Source: Bos javanicus (taxonomy: Eukaryota > Chordata > Mammalia > Artiodactyla > Bovidae). Taken from it: DNA of 64,000 nt. Location: assembly GCF_032452875.1 (NCBI RefSeq), contig NC_083881.1, positions 65,107,689 through 65,171,688 on the forward strand, in the 5' to 3' direction. Numbering within the stretch: position 1 is the stretch's first letter; each line of letters opens with the position of its first letter. The notes under the pieces were generated by a model. It did no database searches and was not told where the DNA came from. It saw nothing but the letters and a program-made list of their open reading frames with translations. Position numbers and translations under genes: made by a program. This document shows positions 24,881 through 37,135 of the stretch, in pieces.

Positions 24881-25104
24881 TGCTCACCTTTGGCTAAACA
24901 CACATATGCACACAAATACAGGTTTGTTAAAAGGGGTTTAAATAAAAAACAGCCATAGAGAAAGATATCAAGATATGTTTAAAAAGAAGATTCAAAGATT
25001 CAGAAAAACAAACAACTCAAATTTTGTAGATAAAACTTTTCTTTGAAGCATGTGCTACTTCCAGACAAGTAGGATACAGTTACAGAAGCATGTCTTGAAA
25101 CAGA

Positions 25105-25417
25105 GCAAAGCAGGATCTCCCTGGTGGTCCAGTGGTTAAGAATCCGCCTGCCAAGGCAGGAGACATGGTTTCAGATCCCTGGCCTGGAAGATCCCACATG
25201 CCATGGAGCAGCTAAGTCTGTGGGCTGCAGCTACTAAAGCCCAAGCAGCTCTAGAGCCTGTGCTCCGCAACAAGAGAAGACACCGCAACGAGAAGCCTGC
25301 TAACCACAACGGAGAGGAGGCCCTCCTCCCCACAACTAGAGAAAGCCACCTTGCAGCAGCGATAACCACAGCCAAAAATTAAAGAATTAAAAAAAAAAAA
25401 AAAAAAAAGGCAAAGCA
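25105..25417 (+). repeat. CHR-type tRNA-derived SINE with poly(A) tail
   Basis: ctccctggtggtccagtggt, agaatccgcctgccaaggca, cccacatgccatggagcagc. An A tract of about 20 bases ends at 25408. The gcaaagca duplication lies at 25105-25112 and 25410-25417. Confidence 0.92.
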
Positions 25418-27221
25418 AACTACTTAGCTCATGTTAACTACAGATTGATTTTTTTTTTAATATCCATATAATGATAGTTACTATGAGTATGTGTAAAATG
25501 TTCTCATTATTTCACTGGCATAATACCTGTAAATATAGGATCATCAATTGTTAGTCAATGGAGATGATATCTTATATAAACACTTTTTAAGGGTGAGAAA
25601 TACTTTTAACAGACCAACTTAAAAAAGAAACTGGTTAAACATGGCAACATTAATATTATCTATAGTTTATTAACTAGTCACATGCTACCTTCCTTAATTT
25701 TACTTCCATCTGTTCAATAGTGTCATAACATGCTAAGTTTGTAAGAATATAATTTTACTGTCCTCTGAAAATCCTGAAATAAATAATAAAAATAATATTA
25801 ATTAGCAAATACACTTGGTTTATGACATCAACGATGACCTCTTTAAAGGGATGTCTCTGTACAGTGGACAATCCACAGAAAACTATTCAGTGCCTGGTGT
25901 TGCAATCACGTAATGGATTAAGACACATTCAAAGTGATATCACATGATTTATACAAAGATAAGGTTCCATAGTTAAAATGCAAGTAACAGCTTCAAAGTT
26001 ATAGATCCATTTCTTCCTTCATGTAACAATCTTGTCTTGGCCTATCCTTTATCATTCCATGTTTTCTAAAATTGTTCTCCTAACTAGACACCAGATGGTA
26101 GTAAAATGATGACAAATAAGAAGTTCTAATAATTAGTTGTTTTGTTTATAAGTAATTCTGATTTAAAATAGAACCATATCCTGCATTTTAGGAAATATAT
26201 ATAAAAATTCTGCACATGAATGGATCGAATATATAAAACTTACCCAGAATAGCAATATGTTGAGCATATTTTGTGAATCATGGAGACAAAAACATTGCAG
26301 GATTCATTTAAAATAAACAAGTAATATCTATCATGTCATCTAAAATATTTCAGATATTTAGTAATTGGAGTATATGTGATAAGTTTGAGCAAAATAAAAT
26401 CATCTATGTGTTAGAGTTCTGTAAATTTTAAATACACTGTACTTAAACACGATCTTTTAAGTTACAAACTTCGGAGGTTGACATCAGAGGCTATCATCAT
26501 TAAAAGTAATGAATAAAGCTGGTCAGTAATTACACTGATCACATCTCCATGAAAACCAAAAACCTAGTAGATGACAATGGAGCTCAACATTTTCCAGCTG
26601 CTGAGAGTAAAGGCTTTCAACATTTGGATATATGCAGGCATCTTATTTTCCCAGGATTTCAAAGTCCACATGCAGGCTGCTGTTCAGCTATTATAAATGA
26701 GTAATTCAAGTAGGGCATGACTGCTTCTTGTATTAACTTGATAAAGATGTTTCACTCCAAATGCATCAACAGTTGTGTTAAGTCATCCCTTTCACAGGCT
26801 GACTAAGGCTTACTTATGCTATGGCTTGTTAACAATGCACAGAATTAAAAATTTTATTAACTTCTGTTATTTCTTTTTCTAAAGTTAAAAATGAAGTTCT
26901 ACTTAATATTAATAATTAACTTCAAGCAAGGCCACATAAACTAAATACAATCTAATGATCCAAATATTTAATTTTTAAAAAGTGTCTTAGGAAACAAAAG
27001 CAGTAATAGCAAGTATTACAAATATTTCATATTGTATAATCACACTGTAAAATTTGAAAATTTTAAATACAATTTTGATTCTAGTTATCTGAATATACTG
27101 AAACACTTTAGAAGAAAAACTCCATTACCATAAATATATAACGTACACTTTTAAATAAACTTTAACAAAAATATACTTTTAAACTTTATAAAAATACGGA
27201 TTTATACTCATAAAAATTGTC
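25418..27221. other. Unique intronic sequence
   Basis: AT-rich. I see no gene or named repeat. Confidence 0.5.
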
Positions 27222-27428
27222 ATTCCATCACTAAGTCGTGCCCATCTCTTTTTGTGACCCCAATGGACTGTAGCCTGCCAGGCTCCTCTGTCCACGATTT
27301 TTCCAGGCAAGAATACTAGAGTGGGTTGCCATTTCCTTTTCCAGGGAATCTTCCCGACCCAAGGATCAAACCCACGTCTCCTGCATTGGCAGGCAGATTC
27401 CTTATCCATGAGCCACTGGGGAAGCCGA
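27222..27428 (-). repeat. Bov-tA SINE
   Basis: Nearly full: catcactaagtcgtgcccat at the left, tccaggcaagaatactagag, and the tRNA-like head reversed at the right (tgagccactggggaagc). Confidence 0.92.
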
Positions 27429-27987
27429 CTTATAATAATTACCAAACATTTAAAGTAAAACAATGTAGGAACTGAAAGTATTTGCAATGTTTAAACAGTA
27501 ACAATTTTCAACTCATATGTAATCTTCTATCATTCCAGGTTTCAATATCTGTCCTTATTTGAGAAAACTTTCCTAGTATCATCCAATCCTCCTTCCCATT
27601 CAAATTAATCTCTGCCATCTATTTTCAGATAGATGTAGTTTTCTCCCAATCAATTATAGTATCTGTTAAGCTTGTTTTCTAGAATTAGTTATAGGTGTAT
27701 ATTATTCAATGGGGACTGGTATCTAATACATTTTTATACCACCCTTTAGCAGTTTCATGCATGTAGGTAACAGCCAATAAATGAAATTAAGCAGAATGAA
27801 ATGAGCTGACTAATCAATTTTGAGGGATCTGCATTCTTCCCTACTCTTTGCTCTTGGTGTAATGGGTAAGTGTATGAGTTCTAGAGATGGACTGCTTCGG
27901 TTCTACTTAAAATGCTTACCAAAATATCTGGTGCATGAGAAGAACCAGAAAAATATTACTATAATACCAAATGGCTGTGTGTATGTG

Positions 27988-28187
27988 TGTGTTATTCGCT
28001 CAGTAGTGTCAGACTCTTTGCGACTCCAAGGACTGTAGTCTGCCAGGTTCCTCTGTCCATGGAATTCTCCAGACAAGAATACTGGAATAGGCTGCCATTT
28101 CCTACCCCAGGGATCAATGTTCCCGACCCAAGGATTGAACTCGGGTCTCTTACATCTCCCGCCCTGCAGACCAAATGTCTCTATCAC
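27988..28187 (-). repeat. Bov-tA SINE
   Basis: gttattcgctcagtagtgtc, ccatggaattctccagacaa, ttcccgacccaaggattgaa and a diverged tRNA part. A (TG)n run precedes it at 27976-27990. Confidence 0.9.
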
Positions 28188-28870
28188 CCAAAAACAAACC
28201 TGATTCTCATTTCTTTGGACCTCATTGTAGGGACAGGCATTGTACCTAGCACCCAGCTCTCCAGCTTTTTAAACCAGACACGGGATACTGGCCTACTACA
28301 CCCTTTCCCTTGGCCATCATATTCAATGATCCATCAACTTCTGCTGATTCCAACACATTACAATCCCATCAATTTGTGAGATTCTATTGACAGTATCAGT
28401 TTTTTCACTGCAACATTCTCTTACTGTCCCTGCTTCCTGTCTTTTACTATCATCCATACTACTATGTGGATTTCTAAAGCATAAAGATGATGATAAAAAT
28501 TTTCGAATGCTCCGTATGGCCTTCAATCCAAAATCTTTACAATGACTTCCGAGGTTTTTCATAACCCGAGGGAGCTTGCTGATCTCAAAAGACATTAATT
28601 CTTATCATGCTTCCCCTTCCATTCCAAGCTGATACAGAACTTAACTGCAGTTTCCCCAAACCTGACCCATTTTCTTTCTCCTCCAGCTCATAATTAATGT
28701 CTCATCTTGCACTTGACTGATTCCATGAAAGCTTTCCTAACCTCCAGGCATGGGTAAACGGTTTCCCTTTCTACGCCTTCTTTTATGGCAATGTTTAAAC
28801 CACCTTTTAATTAACTGCTTACCTGTAAGTGTCGCTCATGAACTATAACCTCAAAAGAAATAAAAGGGTT
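28188..28870. repeat. Possible ancient LINE (L2-like) remnant
   Basis: Pieces resemble an old, heavily diverged LINE sequence: tttctaaagcataaagatga, gtatggccttcaatccaaaa, gcagtttccccaaacctgac, ttccatgaaagctttcctaa. Assignment is weak. Confidence 0.35.
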
Positions 28871-29154
28871 TTTTCAACTTTAGATCCCAAGTTTTGTGCA
28901 CCAAGTAAATACGTACCTGATTACTTAAATTATATAATAAAAACACCAGACAAGAAGAGTCACCTTTACCTCTTCTACTCTCCAGCTGCTTGACTCTGAT
29001 GACATCTGACCATCTATATAACAGGCTTGCTTTAATCTTTTCTTCTGGACTAGAAATTACCCGGAAAATCTCTCCTCCTTAAAACATATGTATTCTTCTA
29101 CAAATACTCAGGTATTGCTTTTCTTTCTCCAGAGCTCCAGATATGTTTCTGATG

Positions 29155-32004
29155 AGCAGTCATGTTTATTTTTTTAATACAAATTTATTTATTTTAATTG
29201 GAGGCTGATTACTTTACAATATTGTATTTGGTTTTGCCATATATTGACATGAATCCGCCACAGGTGTACACGTGTTCCCCATCCTGAACCCCTCTCCCTC
29301 GTCCCTCCCCACACCATCCCTCTGGGTCATCCCAGTGCACCAGCTCCAAGCATCCTGCATCATGCATCGAACCTGGACTGGCGATTCGTTTCACATATGA
29401 TAATATACATGTTTCAATGCCATTCTCCCAAATAATCCCAACCTCGCCCTCTCCCACAGAGTCCAAAAGACTGTTCTATACATCTGTGCCTCATTTGCTG
29501 TCTCGCATACAAGGTTATCATTACCATCTTTCTAAATTCCATATATATGCGTTATTATACTGTATTGGTGTTTTTCTTTCTGGCTTACTTCACTCTATAT
29601 AACAGGCTCCAGTTTCATGCACTTCATTAGAACTGATTCAAATGTATTCTTTTTAATGGCTGGGTAATACTCCATTGTGTATATGTACCACAGCTTTCTT
29701 ATCCATTCATCTGCTGATGGATATCTAGGTGGCTTCCATATCCTGGCTATTACAAATAGTGCTGCGATGAACACTGGGGTACACGTGTCTCTTTCAATTC
29801 CGGTTTCCTCAGTGTGTATGCCCAGCAGTGGGATTGCTAGATCATATGGCGGTTCTATTTCCAGTTTTTTAAGGAATCTCCACGCTGTTCTCCACAGTGG
29901 CTGTACTAGTTTCATTCCCACCAACAGTGTAAGAGGGTTCCCTTTTCTCCACACCCTCTCCAGCATTTATTGCTTGTAGACTTTTGGATAGCAGCCATTC
30001 TGACTGGCGTGAAATGATACCTCATTGTGGTTTTGATTTGCATTTCTCTGATAATGACTAGCAAACAGAATCCAACAACACATTAAAAAGATCATACATC
30101 ATGACCAAGTGGGCTTTATTCCAGGGATACAAGGATTCTTCAATATCCGCAAATCAATCAATGTAATACACATTAACAAACTGAAAAATAAAAACCATAT
30201 GATTATCTCAATAGATGCAGAGAAAGCCTTTGACAAAATTCAACATCCATTTATGATAAAAATCCTCCAGAAAGCAGGAATAGAAGGAACATACCTCAAC
30301 ATAATAAAAGCTATATATGACAAACCCACAGTAAACATTATCTTCAATGGTAAAAAATTGAAAGCATTTCCCCTAAAGGGTGCCCACTCTCACCACTACT
30401 ATTCAACATAGTTTTGGAAGTTTTGGCCACAGCAATCAGAGAAGAAAAAGAAATAAAAGCAATCCAAATTGGAAAAGAAGAAGTAAAACTCTCACTGTTT
30501 GCAGGTGACATGATCCTCTACACAGAAAACCCTAAAGACTCCACCAGAAAATTACTAGAGCTAATCAATGAATATAGTAAAGTTGCAGGATATAAAATCA
30601 ACACACAGAAATCCCTTGCATTCCTATACACCAATAATGAGAAAACAGAAAGAGAAATTAAGGAAACAATTCCATTCACCATTGCAATGAAAAGAATAAA
30701 ATGCTTAGGAATATATCTACCTAAAGAAACAAAAGACCTATATATAGAAAACTATAAAACACTGGTGAAAGAAATAAAAGAGGACACTAATAGATGGAGA
30801 AATAAACCGTGTTCATGGATTGGAAGAAACAATATAGTGAAAATGAGTATACTACCCAAAGCAGTCTATAGATTCAATGCAATCCCTATAAAGCTGCTGC
30901 TGCTGCTGCTGCTGCTAAGTCGCTTCAGTCGTGTCCGACTCTGTGCAACCCCATAGACGGCAGCCCACCAGGCTCCCCGGTCCCTGGGATTCTCCAGGCA
31001 AGAACTCTGGAGTGGGTGGCCATTTCCTTCTCCAATGCATGAAAGTGAAAAGTGAAAGTGAAGTCACTCAGTCATGTCCAACCCTCAGCAACCCCATGGA
31101 CTGCAGCCCACCAGGCTCCTCCATCCATGGTATTTTCCAGGCAAGAGTACTGGAGTGGGGTGCCATTGCCTGCAATCCCTATAAAGCTACCAACAGTATT
31201 TTTCACAGAGCTAGAACAAATAAGTTCACAATTTGTATGGAATTACAAAAAACCTCAAATAGCCAAAGCAATCTTGAGAAAGAAGAATGAACTGGAGCAA
31301 TCAACCTGCCTGACTTCAGGCTCTACTACAAAGCCACAGTCATCAAGACAGTATGGTACTGGCACAAAGACAGAAATATAGATCAATGGAACAAAGTAGA
31401 AAGCCCAGAGATAAATCCACACACCTGTGGCCACCTTATCTTTGACAAAGAAGGCAAGAATATACAATGGAGAAAAGACAATCTCTTTAACAAGTGGTGC
31501 TGGGAAAACTGGTCAACCACTTGTAAAAGAATGAAACTAGAACACTTTCTAACACCATACACAAAAATAAACTCAAAATGGATTAAAGATCTAAATGTAA
31601 GGCCAGAAACTATAAAACTCCTAGAGGAGAACATAGGCAAAACACTCTCCAACATAAATCACAGCAGGATCCTCTATGATCCATCTCCCAGAATACTGGA
31701 AATAAAGCAAAAATAAACAAATGGGCCCTAATTAAAATTAAAAGCTTCTGCACAACAAAGGAAACTATAAGCAAGGTGAAAAGACAGTCTTCAGAATGGA
31801 AGAAAATAATAGCAAATGAAGCAACTGACAAAGAATTCATCTCAAAAATATACAAGCAACTCCTGCAGCTCAATTCCAAAAAATAAACAACCCAATCAAA
31901 AAATGGGCAGAACTAAACAGACATTTCTCCAAAGAAGACATACAGATGGATAACAAACACATGAAAAGATGCTCAACATCACTATCAGAGAAAGCAGTCA
32001 TGTT
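29155..32004 (-). repeat. Ruminant L1 with 5' inversion and 12-bp target-site duplication
   Basis: One insertion with a nested SINE. 29167-30058 is the 3' part in minus orientation: poly(T) and 3' UTR first, then the ORF2 C-terminus (KKLEIEPPYDLAIPLLGIHT, YIYTMEYYPAIKKN). 30059-31992 is an upstream ORF2 piece in plus orientation (ISIDAEKAFDKIQHPFMIKI, KYSKVAG-like, WKLEHFLTPY-like blocks). Both halves meet the same ORF2 point (atcagagaaa). agcagtcatgtt is repeated exactly at 29155-29166 and 31993-32004. The reverse-transcriptase box reads FAGD instead of FADD, and frameshifts are present, so the copy is dead. Confidence 0.95.
30878..31188 (-). repeat. Bov-A2 SINE nested in the L1, with 18-bp target-site duplication
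   Basis: A (CTG)7 run and ctaagtcgcttcagtcgtgt open the element, and the second Bov-A unit ends near tgccattgcc. The L1 sequence tgcaatccctataaagct is exactly duplicated at 30878-30895 and 31171-31188. Confidence 0.97.
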
Positions 32005-32269
32005 CAAAAAAAAAACCAAAAACGGCTATATGATGATCTTTTATCTATTTTGTTTCACTTTTTCTATTTCATATTCAGTGCTCCCATTTCATTAAGTTTA
32101 TGTTCTCCATCTATTTTTGTTGTTGTTCTTTCTCAAGCCTTTATCAAGTGTAGTACAAAAACTTAAATATGTATAATATATATATTTCAGAAAACTTAAA
32201 AAAATATTTGCCTAACTAAAAAAGTTACAGTTTGATTCCACTTGTTTGATTTAGTATAATCAGAATGCT

Positions 32270-32480
32270 AGATTTCAAATTAAAAAACAGATATGCAACA
32301 AGCAACAAAGGTTTACTCTATAGCATAGGCAACTACAGGCAGTATCTTGTAATAAACTATGATGGAAAGTCATTTCAAAAATAATATATGTGTATTTGTA
32401 TAACCAAATCACCTTGCTGTGCACCTGAAACATTGTAAGTCAACTATACTTCAATAATACAAAAAATAAATAAAATACAT
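32270..32480 (+). repeat. Ancient L1 3' end
   Basis: Laurasiatherian L1 3' terminus: tgcaacaagcaacaaaggtt, ccttgctgtgcacctgaaac, gtaagtcaactatacttcaa and an A-rich tail. Confidence 0.8.
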
Positions 32481-32762
32481 TAAAAAACATGTATTCTTCT
32501 ACCCTGCATTACTGATTATAACAAAATTTTATTTTAAGGATACTTGACAATTAATGATTTAAAGAATATAAAATCAATATTTTAAAACTCTTACCTAATA
32601 ACTGCTTGTTGTCTACTCTTCCTTCCCTCCTCCTCTCCATTCAGTGACTGCTCATTACCATATTAGAAAGTTTCAGGCCCATCAATTTCCCTTTTTCCCA
32701 AAGACAGTTCACCAAGCTCTGTCTGCCTTTCATCAATTAGAACTCATAACTTCAGAAAATTA

Positions 32763-32967
32763 CCAGTCGTGTCTGACTCTTTGAGACCCCATGGACTCTA
32801 GCTCACCAGGCTCCTCTGTCTATGGGATTTCCCAGGCAAGAATAGTGGAATGGTTTGCCATTTCCTATTCCAGAGAATCTTCTCAACCCAGGGATTAAAC
32901 CCACCTCTTCTGCATTCTTTCCAGTGGCAGGTGAATTCTTTCACCACTGAGCCACCTAGGAATCCCT
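32763..32967 (-). repeat. Bov-tA SINE
   Basis: ccagtcgtgtctgactcttt at the left, tctatgggatttcccaggca, tctcaacccagggattaaac, and the tRNA-like head reversed (ccactgagccacctaggaat). Confidence 0.92.
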
Positions 32968-34685
32968 AGAAGTAAACTTAATCATGTCTAATAATCATAA
33001 ATTATGCTTGAATGAAGAATAAAATTAACTATTTGGAAATGACAGTAAAACAACAAAAAGCAACATTGTTATCAACCTCTAATATCTGTGAAATGCCAGT
33101 GAATATCTTTAACTGTCTCTCTAAAAGTATCTTTTTAGTATTCTATTTGCATAAGTCTACTTTTACCTGAAACAGAACAATTATAGATACGAAGATTTTT
33201 TTTATTTATTCTTCCATTAAAGTACTACTTTTAGAGTACTCATTTATACTAGTTTTCACTAAAAAAGAGTATTTCAACTTCACTGTGAGTTTAAGAAGAA
33301 ATTTATTGAGTTGGCCTTGAATTTTAACTATGACAATTCTTTGATCTTATGTGTTCAAATATTCACATCTGTATTCAAATATCCTAACCATTCAAATATT
33401 CAAAGAGCTAATTCAGAAGTTCAAGCTTAAATCAAATTTCACTGCAGCGTTTTTGTGTAGAATGATCCCAGATACGGCTGAATAGGAAGACACTTAATAA
33501 ATACAAAACAAGTTAAAGGAAAAATAAAATCATTTCAAACATTTTAATCACAAGACTGAAACTATTTGAGAAATGGAAATTATGCCCTCTTAAAATCTGT
33601 TATTTTATTCAGCTATACACTAACACCCCCCAAAGTATCTATAAAAACTAAGCTGTAAACTCTATATTTTAGGACACACATGTTGTTTTCAAAGTGAAAT
33701 TCTATTTATATATCAAAGATTGTATATGATTTAATGTGTAAGAATGCTTAATTGTGAGCAAGATAATAATCCATAAAATAGTTGAAAATAAGCATTTTCA
33801 AAAAGAAATATTTAAGCATACGGTTGGCAGAAAATACCAAATACTCTTCCTATGACTATAAATATTAATGGGAAATGACTCACAATCCCATAAAACACTG
33901 ATAATCATTATTAAAAATTAATTTTTGTAATATATGTAAATATATATGTATATACACATATTAAGAGAAAAATTTTTAAACCCAAATTTTATTATATATA
34001 GGTTTAACATTTTTCCACATAGCTTTTATTATAAACATTTTTCTATGATATATATTTTCTATTGCTTGATTTCAAAGATGCTCTTCTTTAAATTTATCTT
34101 TATAATTTCCCTACTATTGGACAACAAGAAAAATCTGTGATTATTATAAGTAAGCTGATATGATTACGCTTATGTTTTAAATACAAGTCTTTAAGTGCAT
34201 CTGGGATTACTCCTTTAATGATATAGTCTTTAAAGTATAATTATGACTAATAATCATTTTTAAAGTCCTTAATAACTTTTGCTAAATTGATTTCTGGAGA
34301 GTTTGCACAAATTAATAGTCCCACCCCATTTTCATTTAAGTAAAAATGAAATGTAATCATTTAAATGTAAATGAAATGAAATGCCATCTTCCTGTGATGA
34401 ATTTTTTATTTTCTTTATTGCTATTTATTTATAACTGAGTTCTGCACAACTCTGTCTACTATATTCTTACAAACACTTTCAAAGTATTTCAGAATCCCAT
34501 CTCTTCAGTGGAAAATATCAGATAAGATGTAATTTTCACATTTGAAGAAAGGCTTCTTATAATTTAGATAATACTGTATAAAACATTTAATTCTTAAAGA
34601 AAAAATACAATTGTCCAGTAAAATAAAAATGTCATAATCAAGCAAAGGTTACTTCTGTGAGGTTCAACAACTCCTCTTTCCTCCG
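32968..34685. other. AT-rich unique intronic sequence
   Basis: No gene or named repeat. There are TA-rich patches around 33930-34060. Confidence 0.5.

Positions 34686-34723
<38 letters not shown>
34686..34723. repeat. (TG)n microsatellite
   Basis: About 18 TG units, nearly uninterrupted (one TT imperfection near the left end). A likely polymorphic marker. Confidence 0.95.
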
Positions 34724-34726
<3 letters not shown>

Positions 34727-36985
34727 TCATCTTTCTCAATACTTAAAGCAGTATGAGATAGAGAGAAGGTATTCAAATTTTTGTTGTATCAATACTTTGA
34801 CCAGGAAAGCCTTTTAATAAGTTAGAACACGTTATTTACTTTAAAACCAGATCAAAATATCTTATATATTAACAAAATAAATAAACATAAGGCCTTTTTT
34901 AGTTGCAGATACTAACAAAGCACCTGGTTGAAGGGAACTTAATATGACAAGATTTCAAAAGTTAAATTCAAATTAAGGTCTGCAGAATTAGCCCAGAATT
35001 CTTCAACAATCAATGTATCCTTTGATGAGAGGAAACTGTTAACTTCATCACTGCCCTCTGCCGGTGGTATTATTTTCCTTTACTTTTTCTTCCATGTACT
35101 GAATATTTGCTTCACAAAATTACTTCTGACCTGCCTCTATACTTAAACAGTCTCAGCTAAAAATAGCCTAGCCATCTGGAATTCCATAAGGCTTATAGGG
35201 AAAAAATTGTGTTTCAATGAAGAGCTCTGCATTGTTCGGAGTACACCTTCAGAGTTTATCTGAGGCTGATTTTAGAGGGACTCTGTACCTATCATTGCCT
35301 TTGAGTTCTCTTACAAATCTCTAAATGATAGATTACTGATAGCAATGCAAAAGAATTATTCACTACAAATGCAAATAAATTCTGTCAGGTAGAAATACAA
35401 ATGACCTCCCTCCCTCACTGCAGAAGGAGCCTGTTTTGTGTCCTTTCCAAATTTATTACAGTAGTAATGATCTAGAAATGTCTTTTTATAAACTCTTCTT
35501 TGATCTAGTTGTAACACCTGACTGGTTCTCTCATTGACAATGATGTTAATAATCTTTAAAATTCATTCATTTTATACCTATATGAGATAATAATCTTTAA
35601 CATTTGTCCATTTTATATCTATCTATATATATATATATGAGAGACAAGATTTCACTTTTTAAAAACATTCTTTAACAGGGTGAAGCCAGACTAAATTTTC
35701 CCCCCACAGATCAATTTAGAAATAAAATGATGTGGACCTGAAGACAAAAAGATTATATCAAAAGGCAAAAATCATTTCCTTAGGACAAGTCTGTATTTAC
35801 CAAATACTTATATGTACTTGTTATGATCCTGACCAGTTTCATGCGGAAAGAATCCTATAAAGAATTATGCCTGTTTGCCCTGTGATATGGTGCTGCTTAG
35901 AAGGAGGTTATTACTAGGAAGAGAGGAGACACAGAGAGAAGAAAGAAGAGGAGGAATGAGGATAGAAGTTAGAAGAAGGTGAAATTAAAATAAAACAATC
36001 TTAGATAAGTGATTAAATTCTTAACACATTAATGGACAACTATCATCATTTATTTACAAAATGAATTAACTGCGTAAGGATGATTGCTGTGAATACTGTG
36101 CTGACAGAACAGATGCAAAAGCTATCTCTGGAATCAAGTTTCTTCTAGAAGGGATACAACAATTAGGGGAAGAAGCAAGTAGCAAAAAGTGATAGGTAAT
36201 TTACTCCTGCTTTGTAAATCAACTCGTAGTGGTTCATTAAGGCTTCTACATCTCATTTGACCAATATGACAGCTACTATACAGCTAACTTCAAAATCTAC
36301 ACAGAACACATAAAAATAAAAACTCGTTTTGCAGACATCATTATCTAAAATATAAAAATAAACTGAAGTAATAATGTTAGCTTTTTGATCCATTGAAAAT
36401 ACACAAAACATTATGTATTTTACGTTGAAGTTCCTTAAAGCTCATTACAATGTAAAATACTTCTTATATAATAATTTACAAATGAAGCTATCACTTACTC
36501 AGAATACCAGTTTCTTTTTACTACACAAGCAGTAAAAAAAATACAAATTTTTGAATTTGTGCTATAAATAAGGAAAACAACTGGTCACCCACAAGGCTCA
36601 AGAGATTCCTTGCATTGCCTTTCTTCCAGAATATGGGACCTTTCAAAGAAGCAAGCAAAGTAATTTCCTGTTGCTATTGAACTGTTTCTGACTCCTACTA
36701 TTATGCCATCCAGCAGACATTTCAATCTGGAAGAAGGTAGAATCCTGGGACTAGGTAAAGGATCTGCTTGTAGCTTCAGAAACACAGGTTTACACAGTTA
36801 ACTTGGAGGAAAATTTAAAGTGAACAGGGATCAGCTGACATACAGAGAACATGATAGGAAAGAAAAGGATTCAAGAGAAAAACCATGAGCCTTCAATAAA
36901 AATAATGATTAACAAAGATTACTACTTTGGACAGAATAAAGGTAATACTTAGAGTTTGCATTATGTTTTACAATTACAATGGACT
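34724..36985. other. AT-rich unique intronic sequence
   Basis: No gene. It contains a 41-bp tandem duplication (35547-35628), a TA-repeat (35622-35638) and a purine tract (about 35914-35980). No named repeat recognised. Confidence 0.5.
35547..35628. repeat. 41-bp direct tandem duplication
   Basis: Two adjacent diverged units both start taataatctttaa and continue into attttata/ccttttat-like sequence. Units are 35547-35587 and 35588-35628. The second runs into a (TA)n tract. Confidence 0.75.
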
Positions 36986-37135
36986 TGAAGACAGAGTGTG
37001 TAATTTAATGTACATAACAATCCTAACAATCAGATAAAAATACACTCATCTTACAGATGAGAAAGCAATACTCAGGAATTTAATTTGCTCAAAGTAATAT
37101 AGCTTACAATGGGTAAAGCTGCACTCAAAATATAA
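36986..37135 (+). repeat. MIR SINE fragment
   Basis: gtacataacaatcctaacaa, actcatcttacagatgagaa, gctcaaagtaatatagctta, in MIR order. Confidence 0.7.

Noticed and set aside
25136..25375. 79-codon minus-strand open frame, Ala/Leu-rich
   Set aside because: It falls wholly within a CHR-type SINE.
30109..30956. Reverse-transcriptase-like open frames as a possible group II intron or retron
   Set aside because: The motifs and flanks are those of mammalian L1 ORF2, with poly(A) tail and target-site duplication. There is no bacterial context.
36585..36785. 66-codon minus-strand open frame
   Set aside because: No recognised motif, no flanking splice signals of quality and no match to expected VPS13B residues. 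Probably chance.
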